From Sphingobacterium sp. UBA5670 (lineage in GTDB: Bacteria; Bacteroidota; Bacteroidia; Sphingobacteriales; Sphingobacteriaceae): a DNA stretch of 64,000 bases. The DNA lies in contig NZ_DIIM01000003.1 of NCBI RefSeq assembly GCF_002420705.1, forward strand, positions 205,923 through 269,922, read 5' to 3'. Under the pieces are notes generated by a model that had not been told where the DNA came from, did no database searches, and was given only the letters and a program-made list of their open reading frames with translations. The position numbers were made by a program, and so were the translations under genes. Position 1 is the first letter of the stretch. The number at the start of each line of letters is the position of its first letter. Below are positions 53,831 to 62,408 of the stretch, piece by piece.

Positions 53831-56515
53831 ATGTACGCTAAAATACTGCTGTTAATAAACTGCCTCCTATTCTCCTTTTTGGCGTCGGCCCAGATCGATC
53901 AGGCGTTGAAGATACTGGATACTTATCATGAACAGCACGTCAAGGAAAAAATCTATCTCCATTTGGATAAAAATGATTATTCGGCTGGAGAAACCATGTG
54001 GTTTAAACTTTACTGTACAACCGCCCCTTTTAATTATTTAAGCAACATCAGTAAAATTGCTAATGTAGAATTGATTTCTCCAACCAATAAGGTCATTAAA
54101 AGTATCAAAATTCCCATTACACTCGGTCTAGGTATAGGTGACTTCAATCTGCCGGATACCTTGGAAGAAGGATCCTACCGTGTTAGATCATTTACCCGCT
54201 GGATGCAGAATGACTCTATAGCCAATTTCTATGAACGTGTAATTCCCATTACAAATGGTCGATCTGATAATATCATAACGAGAAGTGAACTTGTCAAAAA
54301 CGGAACAGAAAACATGTTCCAGATCAATCTTAAAACCATTCAGGGGGCCCCGCTGATTAATAACAGCATCAGTTATACCCTACAACCGAACAACAATAAA
54401 GAGAAATCCGGCCGATTAAAATCGAATGATAATGGAACAATAGCGCTGGAATTAAAAGATGACTTTAAAGGAGGGACGCTGTCTTTACAATTTCTTTCTT
54501 TGGATAAAAGACGTATTCTAAAAAGTTTTATTATCCCTGATCCAAATAATCAAAATAGCATCCAAATCTTTCCCGAAAGCGGGGAACTGGTCAACAACAT
54601 ATTATCCAAAACGGGGTTCAAAACCCTAACGCCTAACGGCTTGGGAAAAAAAGCAAAAATAAAAGTAGTAGAGGAAAATCAAACAACTGTTGCAGATTTT
54701 GAAACAAATTCACTGGGAATGGGAAGTATACCACTCGTCCTACAAACGGGAAAAAAATACGTTGCAACAGCCCTTTTTGAAGATGGATCGTCAACGAGTG
54801 CGTCTTTACCGCCTGTACAGAATTCGGGATATGTTCTGACAGTAAATTCGGTACTAAAGGATAAGATTGCAGCGCAACTTTCCGCCACTGCAGACTTGGT
54901 CAATGGCAAAGATATTTATCTAATAGCCCAATACAATGGCCTTGTACTTCATGCTGCTAAGCAGAAATTAAATGGAACGGACATCTTATTCAATATTCCA
55001 AAAAAAAATCTGCCATCTGGAGTTTTACAGCTGTCCATCTTAACAGAACAAATGATTCCTATTGTGGAAAGATTGGTGTTTAACTACAACACGCCATCGA
55101 CTTTACTTCCTGTCTCCGTAGAACTCAACAAATCCAGCTTCACAACACGTGATAAAGTGGTTGCGGATCTTTCTGTTAAATATGAAGATAGCGACACCAC
55201 GAGGTTTGCTGCGCTCTCTGCGTCAGTAGTAAACTTCAGCAAGGTTGATTCTACGACAGATCGCTATTATTCATCTATTGTCTCGGAGCTTCTATTGAAA
55301 TCTGATCTTCGTGGCTTTATTGAACGTCCCAATTATTACTTTGCGGATTTAACAAACATCAAACTGACAGAACTGGACAACCTCATGCTCATCCAAGGTT
55401 GGCGCAAATTGGACTGGAAGAATTATACAAGTACATCAACCGCTGCGTTCCGTCCTGAAAAGGGACTTACCATAGCTGGGACCATCAAGAAAACGGCCCG
55501 AAAGACCGTAGTTCCAAATGCCAAAGTAACGCTAATACCGACGAGCAACATGTTACTGAGTGTCGATACACTAACAGATAATAATGGTCGATTTGCATTT
55601 GATGAACTTTTATTTGCAGACAGTGTTAAGTTTATTGTGACTGGTGATGGCCCTAAAGAGAAAAAAAGAGTTGACATTGTTATCGACAATCCGCTCACCC
55701 CGCCTCCAAATACGAGTAAAGATCAACCTTTGTTGCTTAACGACATCAATACCACGCTGCTTACACAACTGAAAAATAGCCAACAATTCCTTGGAGAACT
55801 GGAAGCGGCTGGTATTATTCAAAAAAGTATCCAATTGGAAGAAGTACAGGTCAATCGGGTAAGGGCAAATAAAGCTGATAAGAACTCCAGAAACCTCAAT
55901 GGCCCCGGAAATGCAGATCAAGTCATCTCTGCCGAGGACCTCTCAACCTGCACAACTTTAGAACAGTGCCTTGCTGGCAGGTTAGTGGGGGTCATTTTTC
56001 GGAATGGGGTCCCTTATAGTACAAGGTCCGTCGGATTAAACGGCGGCAGTCCTATGCAAATTGTCCTTGATGGAATGTATATTGAAGCCGAACAAATAAA
56101 TATGATTAATGTTGCGGATATTTCTAGTATTGAAGTTCTCCGCAGCGCAGGCAATACAGCTATATATGGCATGTATGGTGGCAATGGTGTAATCGTCATT
56201 ACCAGCAAATCGGGAGATGCCATCTCCTCATCCTATACCCCTACAGGAATTCTAACGATCACTCCAAAAGGGCTATATGTGTCCCGAACCTTTTTCAAAC
56301 CTCAATACGACGCAAAAATTCAAAAGGAACTTAGCCGTGATTTACGGACAACAATCGCCTGGGAGCCGAATCTGATCACGCCAAAAGATGGGAAAACACA
56401 TTTCGAATTCTTTACCTCGGACGAACCCGGAACCTACAAACTAATCGTTGAAGGAATAAGCATGGATGGTAGAATTGCCCATCTTGAATATTTAATAGAA
56501 GTAAAACCACAATAG
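53831..56515 (+). CDS. MG2-domain protein with a TonB-receptor plug but no barrel
   Basis: 894 aa with a signal peptide (1-21, FLASAQ). Residues about 36-130 form an alpha-2-macroglobulin MG2-like domain (EKIYLHLDKNDYSAGETMWF). Further Ig-like modules follow, then a carboxypeptidase-like segment at about 540-600. A plug domain spans about 690-800 (LEQCLAGRLVGVIFRNG, MQIVLDGMYI, SIEVLRSAGNTAIYG, GGNGVIVITSKSG). The final 90 residues (TTIAWEPNLITPKDGK, FFTSDEPGTYKLIVEG) again resemble macroglobulin-type modules. No barrel strands follow. This family is frequent in Bacteroidota and its role is unknown. It starts a five-gene run ending at 60323. Confidence 0.82.
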   Translation: MYAKILLLINCLLFSFLASAQIDQALKILDTYHEQHVKEKIYLHLDKNDYSAGETMWFKLYCTTAPFNYLSNISKIANVELISPTNKVIKSIKIPITLGLGIGDFNLPDTLEEGSYRVRSFTRWMQNDSIANFYERVIPITNGRSDNIITRSELVKNGTENMFQINLKTIQGAPLINNSISYTLQPNNNKEKSGRLKSNDNGTIALELKDDFKGGTLSLQFLSLDKRRILKSFIIPDPNNQNSIQIFPESGELVNNILSKTGFKTLTPNGLGKKAKIKVVEENQTTVADFETNSLGMGSIPLVLQTGKKYVATALFEDGSSTSASLPPVQNSGYVLTVNSVLKDKIAAQLSATADLVNGKDIYLIAQYNGLVLHAAKQKLNGTDILFNIPKKNLPSGVLQLSILTEQMIPIVERLVFNYNTPSTLLPVSVELNKSSFTTRDKVVADLSVKYEDSDTTRFAALSASVVNFSKVDSTTDRYYSSIVSELLLKSDLRGFIERPNYYFADLTNIKLTELDNLMLIQGWRKLDWKNYTSTSTAAFRPEKGLTIAGTIKKTARKTVVPNAKVTLIPTSNMLLSVDTLTDNNGRFAFDELLFADSVKFIVTGDGPKEKKRVDIVIDNPLTPPPNTSKDQPLLLNDINTTLLTQLKNSQQFLGELEAAGIIQKSIQLEEVQVNRVRANKADKNSRNLNGPGNADQVISAEDLSTCTTLEQCLAGRLVGVIFRNGVPYSTRSVGLNGGSPMQIVLDGMYIEAEQINMINVADISSIEVLRSAGNTAIYGMYGGNGVIVITSKSGDAISSSYTPTGILTITPKGLYVSRTFFKPQYDAKIQKELSRDLRTTIAWEPNLITPKDGKTHFEFFTSDEPGTYKLIVEGISMDGRIAHLEYLIEVKPQ

Positions 56516-56551
56516 CAGCGTAAACAAATCGTTATACTTAAATACAATGTT

Positions 56552-57316
56552 ATGGAGCATATAAACACCCAAATAGAGGATCATATTTTAAGTATCTTCC
56601 TCGATAGAGGAAAGTCAAACGCCATCGATACTCAATTATTGAAAGAGCTCATCAGTATCTTGGAATCTTCTCTGCAAAATGAGACTATTCATGGAGCCAT
56701 CTTGATCGGTAAGGAAAATTTCTTCAGTGCGGGACTTGATCTCATCACTTTGTTCCAATACGATGAAGAACAAATGAGGGAATTCTGGAATTTATTCTTA
56801 GAGGCAACCTCTTTGCTCGCAGCTTTCCCAAAACCATTAATTGCAGCCATATCGGGCCATAGCCCCGCGGGGGGCTGTGTGTTAGCGCTCTGTTGTGATT
56901 ATCGAATTATGGCTGAAGGGAATTTTGTGATTGGTCTTAATGAAATTCCCGTTGGGCTTATTGTACCCGAAAGTATATTTCAGCTTTATGCCTTCTGGAT
57001 CGGTAACAGAAATGCTTATCAGAATTTGCTTGAAGGAAAACTGCTGTCTCCGATAGAGGCGAAAACACAGGGTCTTGTCGATGAAATTGTACCCGCAAAT
57101 GTACTTTTCAACAGCGCAACAAAAAAACTAAAACAGATCACCCAGTTTAATCAAAAAACCTGGCAAACGTCGAAATTGAACTTCCGAAAGGAAATAATCC
57201 TTAAATTGCGGGAAAATAGAGAAGAGACAATCCAGCGCATCCTCGAACAATGGTGGCTTCCGTCAACACGCTCTATTTTAAAATCAATCATTGAGAATTT
57301 GACCTCAAAGAAGTAA
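56552..57316 (+). CDS. Enoyl-CoA hydratase/isomerase family protein
   Basis: A crotonase-fold protein, 254 aa. The oxyanion hole comes from FFSAGLDL (Gly61) and GHSPAGGCVLAL. The single acidic residue in the active site is Glu131 in IGLNEIPVGLIVPE, the position of the catalytic Glu in mitochondrial delta3-delta2-enoyl-CoA isomerase (ECI1); the second Glu of true hydratases seems absent. It therefore more likely shifts double bonds than hydrates them (inference from motif). No other beta-oxidation gene is near. It lies 36 nt after the MG2/plug gene. Confidence 0.88.
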   Translation: MEHINTQIEDHILSIFLDRGKSNAIDTQLLKELISILESSLQNETIHGAILIGKENFFSAGLDLITLFQYDEEQMREFWNLFLEATSLLAAFPKPLIAAISGHSPAGGCVLALCCDYRIMAEGNFVIGLNEIPVGLIVPESIFQLYAFWIGNRNAYQNLLEGKLLSPIEAKTQGLVDEIVPANVLFNSATKKLKQITQFNQKTWQTSKLNFRKEIILKLRENREETIQRILEQWWLPSTRSILKSIIENLTSKK

Positions 57317-57333
57317 TATAAAACAAAAGCATC

Positions 57334-58017
57334 ATGAGAAATCTCTTTTTCTTTATTCTTATTTGTCTCACAGTAAGCACTATCTCCTGCAGAAATAACA
57401 AAAAAGAAGATAAGGCGGTAAAGGTTCTTCAGGATTCCATTCCCGCAGACACTGTGAGCAAACGTGACACCATTGAAAAGACGGTAAAGAAAGAAGACAG
57501 CGAAACGCTAGAAGAGGTTCTGGAAAAACTTGCTAAAGCCTATTCGGATCAGGATAGTAAAACAATCAATAACTATATACATCCCAAATTAGGAATCTAT
57601 ATCATCTATCGTCCCGGAGCACTAGACTCTTATGTACATCAAAATAGTTTTAATTTTTCTAAACCTATACCTGAATATCACTCTTATGAAAAGCTCACGT
57701 ACAAGGGACCGTTAAAGTCAGGAAAACTGCCTATTTTTGATTGCGGTACCATGAAATGGGATAAACTCGGATTCTATTACGATAAAAAATCCCGCCCGAA
57801 TGAACTTTCGCAAACCGCAAAGTTCATGAATGAAATTCTTGATGCCAAAATCAGCAACACAGAGCTTCAGCAGCTAAGAAATTTAGAAGCCAGAAGCTAC
57901 AGAGCCATCATGACCTCCAATGAGAGTGAAGAACCATTTGTGTTTCATGTCACAAAAGAAGGAGAAAAATGGTATATTACAGTCGTAGACCGGGCATATG
58001 GCGGTTGTGACGCATAA
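57334..58017 (+). CDS. Putative lipoprotein of unknown function
   Basis: 227 aa with a lipoprotein signal (LTVSTISC, Cys19), then a charged linker rich in Lys, Asp and Glu (20-60). A compact domain starts near EVLEKLAKAYSDQDSKTINNYIHPKLGIYIIYRPG. The pattern of a helix, then a nuclear-transport-factor-2-like strand order, is suggestive, but no family is recognised. It is 17 nt after the enoyl-CoA isomerase-like gene and 27 nt before the mutase gene, so it belongs to that operon. Nothing in the sequence points to a reaction. Confidence 0.75.
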   Translation: MRNLFFFILICLTVSTISCRNNKKEDKAVKVLQDSIPADTVSKRDTIEKTVKKEDSETLEEVLEKLAKAYSDQDSKTINNYIHPKLGIYIIYRPGALDSYVHQNSFNFSKPIPEYHSYEKLTYKGPLKSGKLPIFDCGTMKWDKLGFYYDKKSRPNELSQTAKFMNEILDAKISNTELQQLRNLEARSYRAIMTSNESEEPFVFHVTKEGEKWYITVVDRAYGGCDA

Positions 58018-58044
58018 TTTTTACATTTTAGCCAAACTTAGATA

Positions 58045-59781
58045 ATGGAAAATTTAGATAAAGACATACAAAAGAAAATCGAAGATTGGTTAACCCCAAG
58101 TTATGATGAAGGAACCCGGAAAGCGGTTCAGGATTTAATCGATAATAATGAGGTGACAGAATTGACAGACTCTTTTTACAGAGATCTTGAATTTGGAACC
58201 GGCGGCTTAAGAGGCATTATGGGAGTGGGCTCCAATCGTATGAATAAATATACAATCGGCAAAGCTACTCAGGGTTTATCGAACTATCTCAAGAATCAAT
58301 TTCCAGATCAGGAAATTAAAGTAGCTGTATCTTACGATAGCCGTAATAATTCACAGGCTTTTGGTCAGCTCGTAGCCGAAGTGTTTGCCGCCAACGGAAT
58401 TAAAGTCCATCTCTTCAATGAATTGCGGCCTACCCCTGTGCTGTCCTTTGCCATCCGCCATTTCGGTTGCCAAAGTGGCGTTATGCTAACAGCTTCACAT
58501 AATCCAAAAGAATATAATGGTTATAAAGCTTATTGGAACGATGGTTGCCAGCTAACTGCTCCACATGATAAAAATGTCATCGATGAAGTGAATGCCATCA
58601 CGTCGGTTGACGACATTAAATTTGAGGGAAATACACATAATATCCTTCCTGTGGGGGATGAAATTGATCAGATCTACATCGATGCCAATAAAACGTTGAG
58701 TATTCACCCGGAAGCTGTACTGGCGCAAAAAGATCTAAAGATCGTTTTCTCTCCGATACATGGTACTGGAATTACAATCGTCCCTAAAATGCTGGCTGCT
58801 TGGGGATTTGAAAATGTATCAGTTGTTGGTGAACAGGCTACACCAGATGGCAACTTTCCAACGGTAATCTATCCAAATCCCGAAGAGGAAGACGCCATGG
58901 CCCTAGCCAAGAAAAAAGGGGAGGAAATCGATGCCGACCTTGTGTTGGCGACAGATCCCGATGCCGATCGCGTAGGGATTGCTGTAAAAAATAATAAGGG
59001 ACAGTTTCAGCTGCTCAATGGTAATCAGATCGGTAGTTTACTGGTATACTACGTCCTCAGTGCAAAAAGTGATCTAAAACAGCTGGGGGCAAACCCTTAT
59101 ATTGTAAAGACTATCGTAACGAGTAACTTGCAAGCTGATATAGCAGATCACTATGGCGTAAAACACTACGAAACGCTTACCGGATTCAAATATATTGGTG
59201 AATTGATCACCAATTTAGGCGATTCTGCACAATATCTGGTTGGCGGTGAGGAAAGTTATGGTTTCTTGGTCGGTGATCTCGTACGGGACAAAGATGCACC
59301 GAACTCCTGTGCTTTCTTGGCCGAAATGACAGCATATTTCAAATCGAAAGGCAAAACTGTCTACGAAGTCCTATTGGATATCTATAAAGAATTCGGCTGC
59401 TACCAGGAAAAACTGATCTCTTTGACAAAAAAAGGAAAGGCAGGAGCCGAAGAAATTCAGGCGATGATGGCCGGCTTACGTCATAATCTACCGACTACAC
59501 TCGGTGGAATAAAAGTCCGCGAAATCCGGGATTATCAGCTTTCACAGACAACAGATATGAGTTCAGGAGAGCGAAAAGCAATTTCTCTGCCTAAATCCGA
59601 TGTCTTACAATTTATAACAGTCGATGGCGATGTGATTTCTGCCCGTCCTTCGGGAACAGAACCCAAGATCAAATTCTACTGTTCAGTCAAAGAAAGCTTG
59701 CACGATACCGCCGATTACCTCAATTTGCAAAATGTTCTGGAAGCGAAGGTAGATCGCATGATGAAAGACATTGTAGGCTAA
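58045..59781 (+). CDS. Phospho-sugar mutase (phosphoglucomutase/phosphomannomutase type)
   Basis: A cytosolic alpha-D-phosphohexomutase, 578 aa, shifting phosphate between C1 and C6 of hexoses. GTGGLRGIMG (51-60) contacts the substrate, Ser151 in TASHNPKEYNGYK carries the phosphate, ATDPDADRVG binds magnesium, GEESYGF reads the sugar, and RPSGTEPKIK binds the phosphate. Length and the insert pattern match PGM2-like enzymes of Firmicutes and Bacteroidota (glucose or mannose phosphates, phosphopentose also possible). It gives glucose-1-phosphate for polysaccharide precursors. Its stop overlaps the NUDIX start (TAATG). Confidence 0.95.
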   Translation: MENLDKDIQKKIEDWLTPSYDEGTRKAVQDLIDNNEVTELTDSFYRDLEFGTGGLRGIMGVGSNRMNKYTIGKATQGLSNYLKNQFPDQEIKVAVSYDSRNNSQAFGQLVAEVFAANGIKVHLFNELRPTPVLSFAIRHFGCQSGVMLTASHNPKEYNGYKAYWNDGCQLTAPHDKNVIDEVNAITSVDDIKFEGNTHNILPVGDEIDQIYIDANKTLSIHPEAVLAQKDLKIVFSPIHGTGITIVPKMLAAWGFENVSVVGEQATPDGNFPTVIYPNPEEEDAMALAKKKGEEIDADLVLATDPDADRVGIAVKNNKGQFQLLNGNQIGSLLVYYVLSAKSDLKQLGANPYIVKTIVTSNLQADIADHYGVKHYETLTGFKYIGELITNLGDSAQYLVGGEESYGFLVGDLVRDKDAPNSCAFLAEMTAYFKSKGKTVYEVLLDIYKEFGCYQEKLISLTKKGKAGAEEIQAMMAGLRHNLPTTLGGIKVREIRDYQLSQTTDMSSGERKAISLPKSDVLQFITVDGDVISARPSGTEPKIKFYCSVKESLHDTADYLNLQNVLEAKVDRMMKDIVG

Positions 59782-60323
59782 TGGAAAAGTGGAAACTCTT
59801 ATCCTCAGCATATATCTGTAAAGAGCCCTGGGCTACACTGCGCAGAGATACTTGTGAACTTCCAGATGGGCGGATCAATGACCATTATTACGTACTCGAA
59901 TATCCAGACTGGGTAAATATGGTCGGGATTACTGAACATAACGAGCTTTTGGTCATTAAACAATACCGCCATGGGGCGGGCATTATTTCACTGGAAATTC
60001 CTGCAGGGACAACAGAGCCCGGAGAAGATCCCAAACATGCTGCCGTGCGTGAAATGCTCGAAGAAACAGGCTATCAATTTGAACAGATTGAAGAGATTGC
60101 TTCGCTTTATGCTAATCCGGCAACAAGTGGTAATATCACTTATACCTATCTCATGACGGGAGGTAAAAAAGTTCAGGAACAGTCATTGGATGAACACGAA
60201 GAAATCGATGTTTATCTGATCCCGCTTGAAGAAGCAAAAAACATGTTGCTGGACAACCAATTTAGTCAGGCCTTACATGCCAGTGCGCTCTTCTATGCTT
60301 TCAACAAATTAGGCTTGTTATAA
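59781..60323 (+). CDS. NUDIX hydrolase (ADP-ribose pyrophosphatase-like)
   Basis: 180 aa. The complete Nudix box starts at Gly76 (GTTEPGED, Glu82) and ends REMLEETGY (90-98). VIKQYRHGAGIISLEIPAG upstream is typical of ADP-ribose or nucleotide-sugar pyrophosphatases. It would hydrolyse ADP-ribose or a sugar nucleotide to phosphosugar and nucleotide. The one-base overlap with the mutase gene argues for translational coupling, and a sugar-nucleotide substrate would suit that partner (inference). The terminator begins inside its last codons. Confidence 0.93.
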   Translation: MEKWKLLSSAYICKEPWATLRRDTCELPDGRINDHYYVLEYPDWVNMVGITEHNELLVIKQYRHGAGIISLEIPAGTTEPGEDPKHAAVREMLEETGYQFEQIEEIASLYANPATSGNITYTYLMTGGKKVQEQSLDEHEEIDVYLIPLEEAKNMLLDNQFSQALHASALFYAFNKLGLL

Positions 60324-60338
60324 AACAAGCCTAATTTT
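60306..60338 (+). terminator. Terminator of the five-gene operon
   Basis: A perfect 14-bp stem AAATTAGGCTTGTT / AACAAGCCTAATTT with loop ATAA. The left arm is the end of the NUDIX coding region, so the stop codon lies in the loop side of the hairpin. Confidence 0.85.
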
Positions 60339-60390
60339 ATTCTGTTTTTTTCATTCATACTTTTAATTTTCACTAGCCTTTTGATTTTTG

Positions 60391-60398
60391 TACCTTTG
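60391..60398 (+). promoter_or_regulatory. -7 element of the gene at 60403, probably leaderless
   Basis: TACCTTTG, then 4 nt (CATC), then ATG. Transcription would begin at the ATG. This also rules out the in-frame TTG at 60388 as start, since it lies upstream of the -7 element. Confidence 0.7.
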
Positions 60399-60402
60399 CA
60401 TC

Positions 60403-61716
60403 ATGGCAAGAGAAATTTTTGAAACCAAGCGAAAGGCCCTGAAAATAAATCTAAACCCAGAGATTTATGGAACCTTTGCAGAGATCGGTGCTGGACAGGA
60501 AGTCGCACGTAACTTTTTCAACGCAGGAGCTGCATCAGGCACAATTGCTAAAACAATGTCCGCATACGACATGGCTTTCAGTGATGCAATTTATGGCGAA
60601 GAAGCAGATGGCCGGTACGTCAGCAGGACACGCCTAAAGAAAATGCTCTCCCATGAATTCGATCTCCTTACTCAACGACTTCATGGAGACAAATATTGCA
60701 ACAAAAAATTCTTTGCCTTTGCAGACACGGTAACAACTCTTAATTTCACCAAGACAAATGAACCGCACGGCTGGATCGGACTTCGCTTCCAACATGAAGT
60801 CGGAGGCCCTACAAATGATATTATTGTCCACATAAGGCTGCTAGACAGTGACAATCAATTGCAGCAAAAGGTCTTGGGGATCATTGGTGTAAATTTATTG
60901 TTTGCGGCTTACTATTATGCGGACAATGTACAGACGATGATCGAATCCTTGGTCGACAACCTTTCCGTCGGATCTGTAGAAATTGACCTGATTAAGCTAA
61001 ACGGTCCTTTATTTGAAAACGTCAACCAACGCCTGATCAATTTATACCTGATTGCAAAAGGATTTGCTAAAGCAGCACTATTCCAACCTGATGGCAAAGC
61101 GGTCCAAATCAAGGATTATTTATACAAAAAGAACATCATTCTGCTACGTACCAAATACCGTCAGAAATCCCTTCCAAACTTTGACCTATTCAATCTTGCC
61201 GTTGAACAATTCAAGAAAAATACGGGAGCGACAGATGCAGATACCATTGTATTGATTGAGGTCTTAATGGGAAATGTTCTGGAGGACACCCATGAAATTA
61301 CCGCTGAGGATCTTCAGGAATTTGCCTCTAGAGCAGACGAACTCTGCGCCACAGGCAATAATATTATCGTCAGCAACTTTAGAAGAAACAATCATTTAGC
61401 GGAATTTATCAGCAACTTTAAGCCGAAAAATATCGGTATTGCAACAAACGTTTATAATTTAAAAAACATTTTCAATTCGGATAATTATAATAAGGAACTA
61501 TACACCAATGAACTTCTTTCCTATATCTCGGGAATGTTCAATAAAAATGTGAAGCTCTACGCCTATCCGTATCTATTGAAAAAAGAAAATAAGATTATCA
61601 CAACCCATAATATGCCTGTTTCTGAAGAAGCCAAACCACTTTTTGAATTCTTAATTAAAAATGGCTATATCATAGATATTGAAAATTACGACGAGAAATT
61701 TGTAAAAACCGTATAA
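60403..61716 (+). CDS. Conserved Bacteroidota protein of unknown function
   Basis: 437 aa, cytosolic by composition (no signal peptide or membrane helix). It opens MAREIFETKRKALKINLNPE, then FAEIGAGQEVARNFFNAGAA and DMAFSDAIYGEEADGRYVSR. A middle part has GGPTNDIIVHIRLLD and a C-terminal part YISGMFNKNVKLYAYPYLLK. I recognise the protein as widely conserved in the phylum. Database names such as TonB-dependent receptor or nicotinate-nucleotide adenylyltransferase sometimes attached to it find no support: plug, barrel and nucleotidyltransferase HxGH motifs are all absent. It is monocistronic, with its own promoter and terminator, which fits a housekeeping role. Confidence 0.8.
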   Translation: MAREIFETKRKALKINLNPEIYGTFAEIGAGQEVARNFFNAGAASGTIAKTMSAYDMAFSDAIYGEEADGRYVSRTRLKKMLSHEFDLLTQRLHGDKYCNKKFFAFADTVTTLNFTKTNEPHGWIGLRFQHEVGGPTNDIIVHIRLLDSDNQLQQKVLGIIGVNLLFAAYYYADNVQTMIESLVDNLSVGSVEIDLIKLNGPLFENVNQRLINLYLIAKGFAKAALFQPDGKAVQIKDYLYKKNIILLRTKYRQKSLPNFDLFNLAVEQFKKNTGATDADTIVLIEVLMGNVLEDTHEITAEDLQEFASRADELCATGNNIIVSNFRRNNHLAEFISNFKPKNIGIATNVYNLKNIFNSDNYNKELYTNELLSYISGMFNKNVKLYAYPYLLKKENKIITTHNMPVSEEAKPLFEFLIKNGYIIDIENYDEKFVKTV

Positions 61717-61744
61717 GCATATTGTCTTTAAATTTTAATTCGTT

Positions 61745-61785
61745 ATATAGCCCAATTTCGTTAAATTGGGCTATATTTATTTTTA
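61745..61785 (+). terminator. Terminator after the gene at 60403
   Basis: A 14-bp stem ATATAGCCCAATTT / AAATTGGGCTATAT with loop CGTT, then TTATTTTTAGG. The descending arm contains TATATTTA (61772-61779), which may be part of the idi promoter. Confidence 0.85.
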
Positions 61786-61791
61786 GGCCTT

Positions 61792-62331
61792 ATGAAGCAA
61801 GAAGATGTAATACTGGTGGACGAAAACGATACAATGATCGGTAGCATGGAGAAATATGAAGCCCATGAAAAGGGTCTATTGCATCGTGCTTTTAGTGTAT
61901 TTTTGTTCAATGACCGAGATGAATTACTCCTACAGCAAAGAGCATGGAATAAATACCACTGTGGGGGGCTTTGGACCAATAGCTGCTGCTCCCATCAACG
62001 ATTGGGAGAAGGTAATGTAGAAGCCGCCAAAAGGCGCTTAATAGAAGAGTTGGGGATTCCATCAACTGATCTCCATGAAGCTTTCTCATTTATCTATAAA
62101 GCCTCATTTGACAACGGACTTACAGAACATGAGTTCGATTATGTCTTAATTGGAAAATTTAATGGAACTCCGGAAATTAATCCAGAAGAAGTTGCTGCAA
62201 CAATATACAAGGGTCAACAGGAAATTCAAGATGAAATAAAACGTTCACCTGAGCAATTCACCCCTTGGTTCAAAATGATCTATCAGCGCGCTTTTGCCAC
62301 ATACTTTAGTGACTATAAAGACAAATTATAA
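61792..62331 (+). CDS. idi: Isopentenyl-diphosphate delta-isomerase, type I
   Basis: 179 aa, interconverting isopentenyl and dimethylallyl diphosphate for isoprenoid synthesis (E. coli Idi 182). The active-site Cys lies in WTNSCCSHQ, the Nudix-like metal site in AAKRRLIEELGI, and the catalytic Glu in TEHEFDYVLIG. It has a complete Nudix fold. The ATG begins only about 16 nt after the upstream terminator stem, so its promoter must overlap that hairpin. It ends convergent with the amidase gene. Confidence 0.97.
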   Translation: MKQEDVILVDENDTMIGSMEKYEAHEKGLLHRAFSVFLFNDRDELLLQQRAWNKYHCGGLWTNSCCSHQRLGEGNVEAAKRRLIEELGIPSTDLHEAFSFIYKASFDNGLTEHEFDYVLIGKFNGTPEINPEEVAATIYKGQQEIQDEIKRSPEQFTPWFKMIYQRAFATYFSDYKDKL

Positions 62332-62345
62332 TGGTCCTAAACGAT

Positions 62346-62385
62346 AAAAAAGGAGCCTGCTTTTCAAAAAGCAGGCTCCTTTTTT
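62346..62385. terminator. Bidirectional terminator between idi and amidase genes
   Basis: A long stem AAAAAAGGAGCCTGCTTTT / AAGCAGGCTCCTTTTTT with a very small loop and A/T-runs on both sides. Confidence 0.92.
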
Positions 62386-62408
62386 ATGCCCTTCTGCTTA
62401 GCTGGCCA

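Noticed and set aside
60388..60402. Upstream TTG start adding five residues to the 60403 gene
   Set aside because: It lies upstream of the -7 element and would not be in the transcript.
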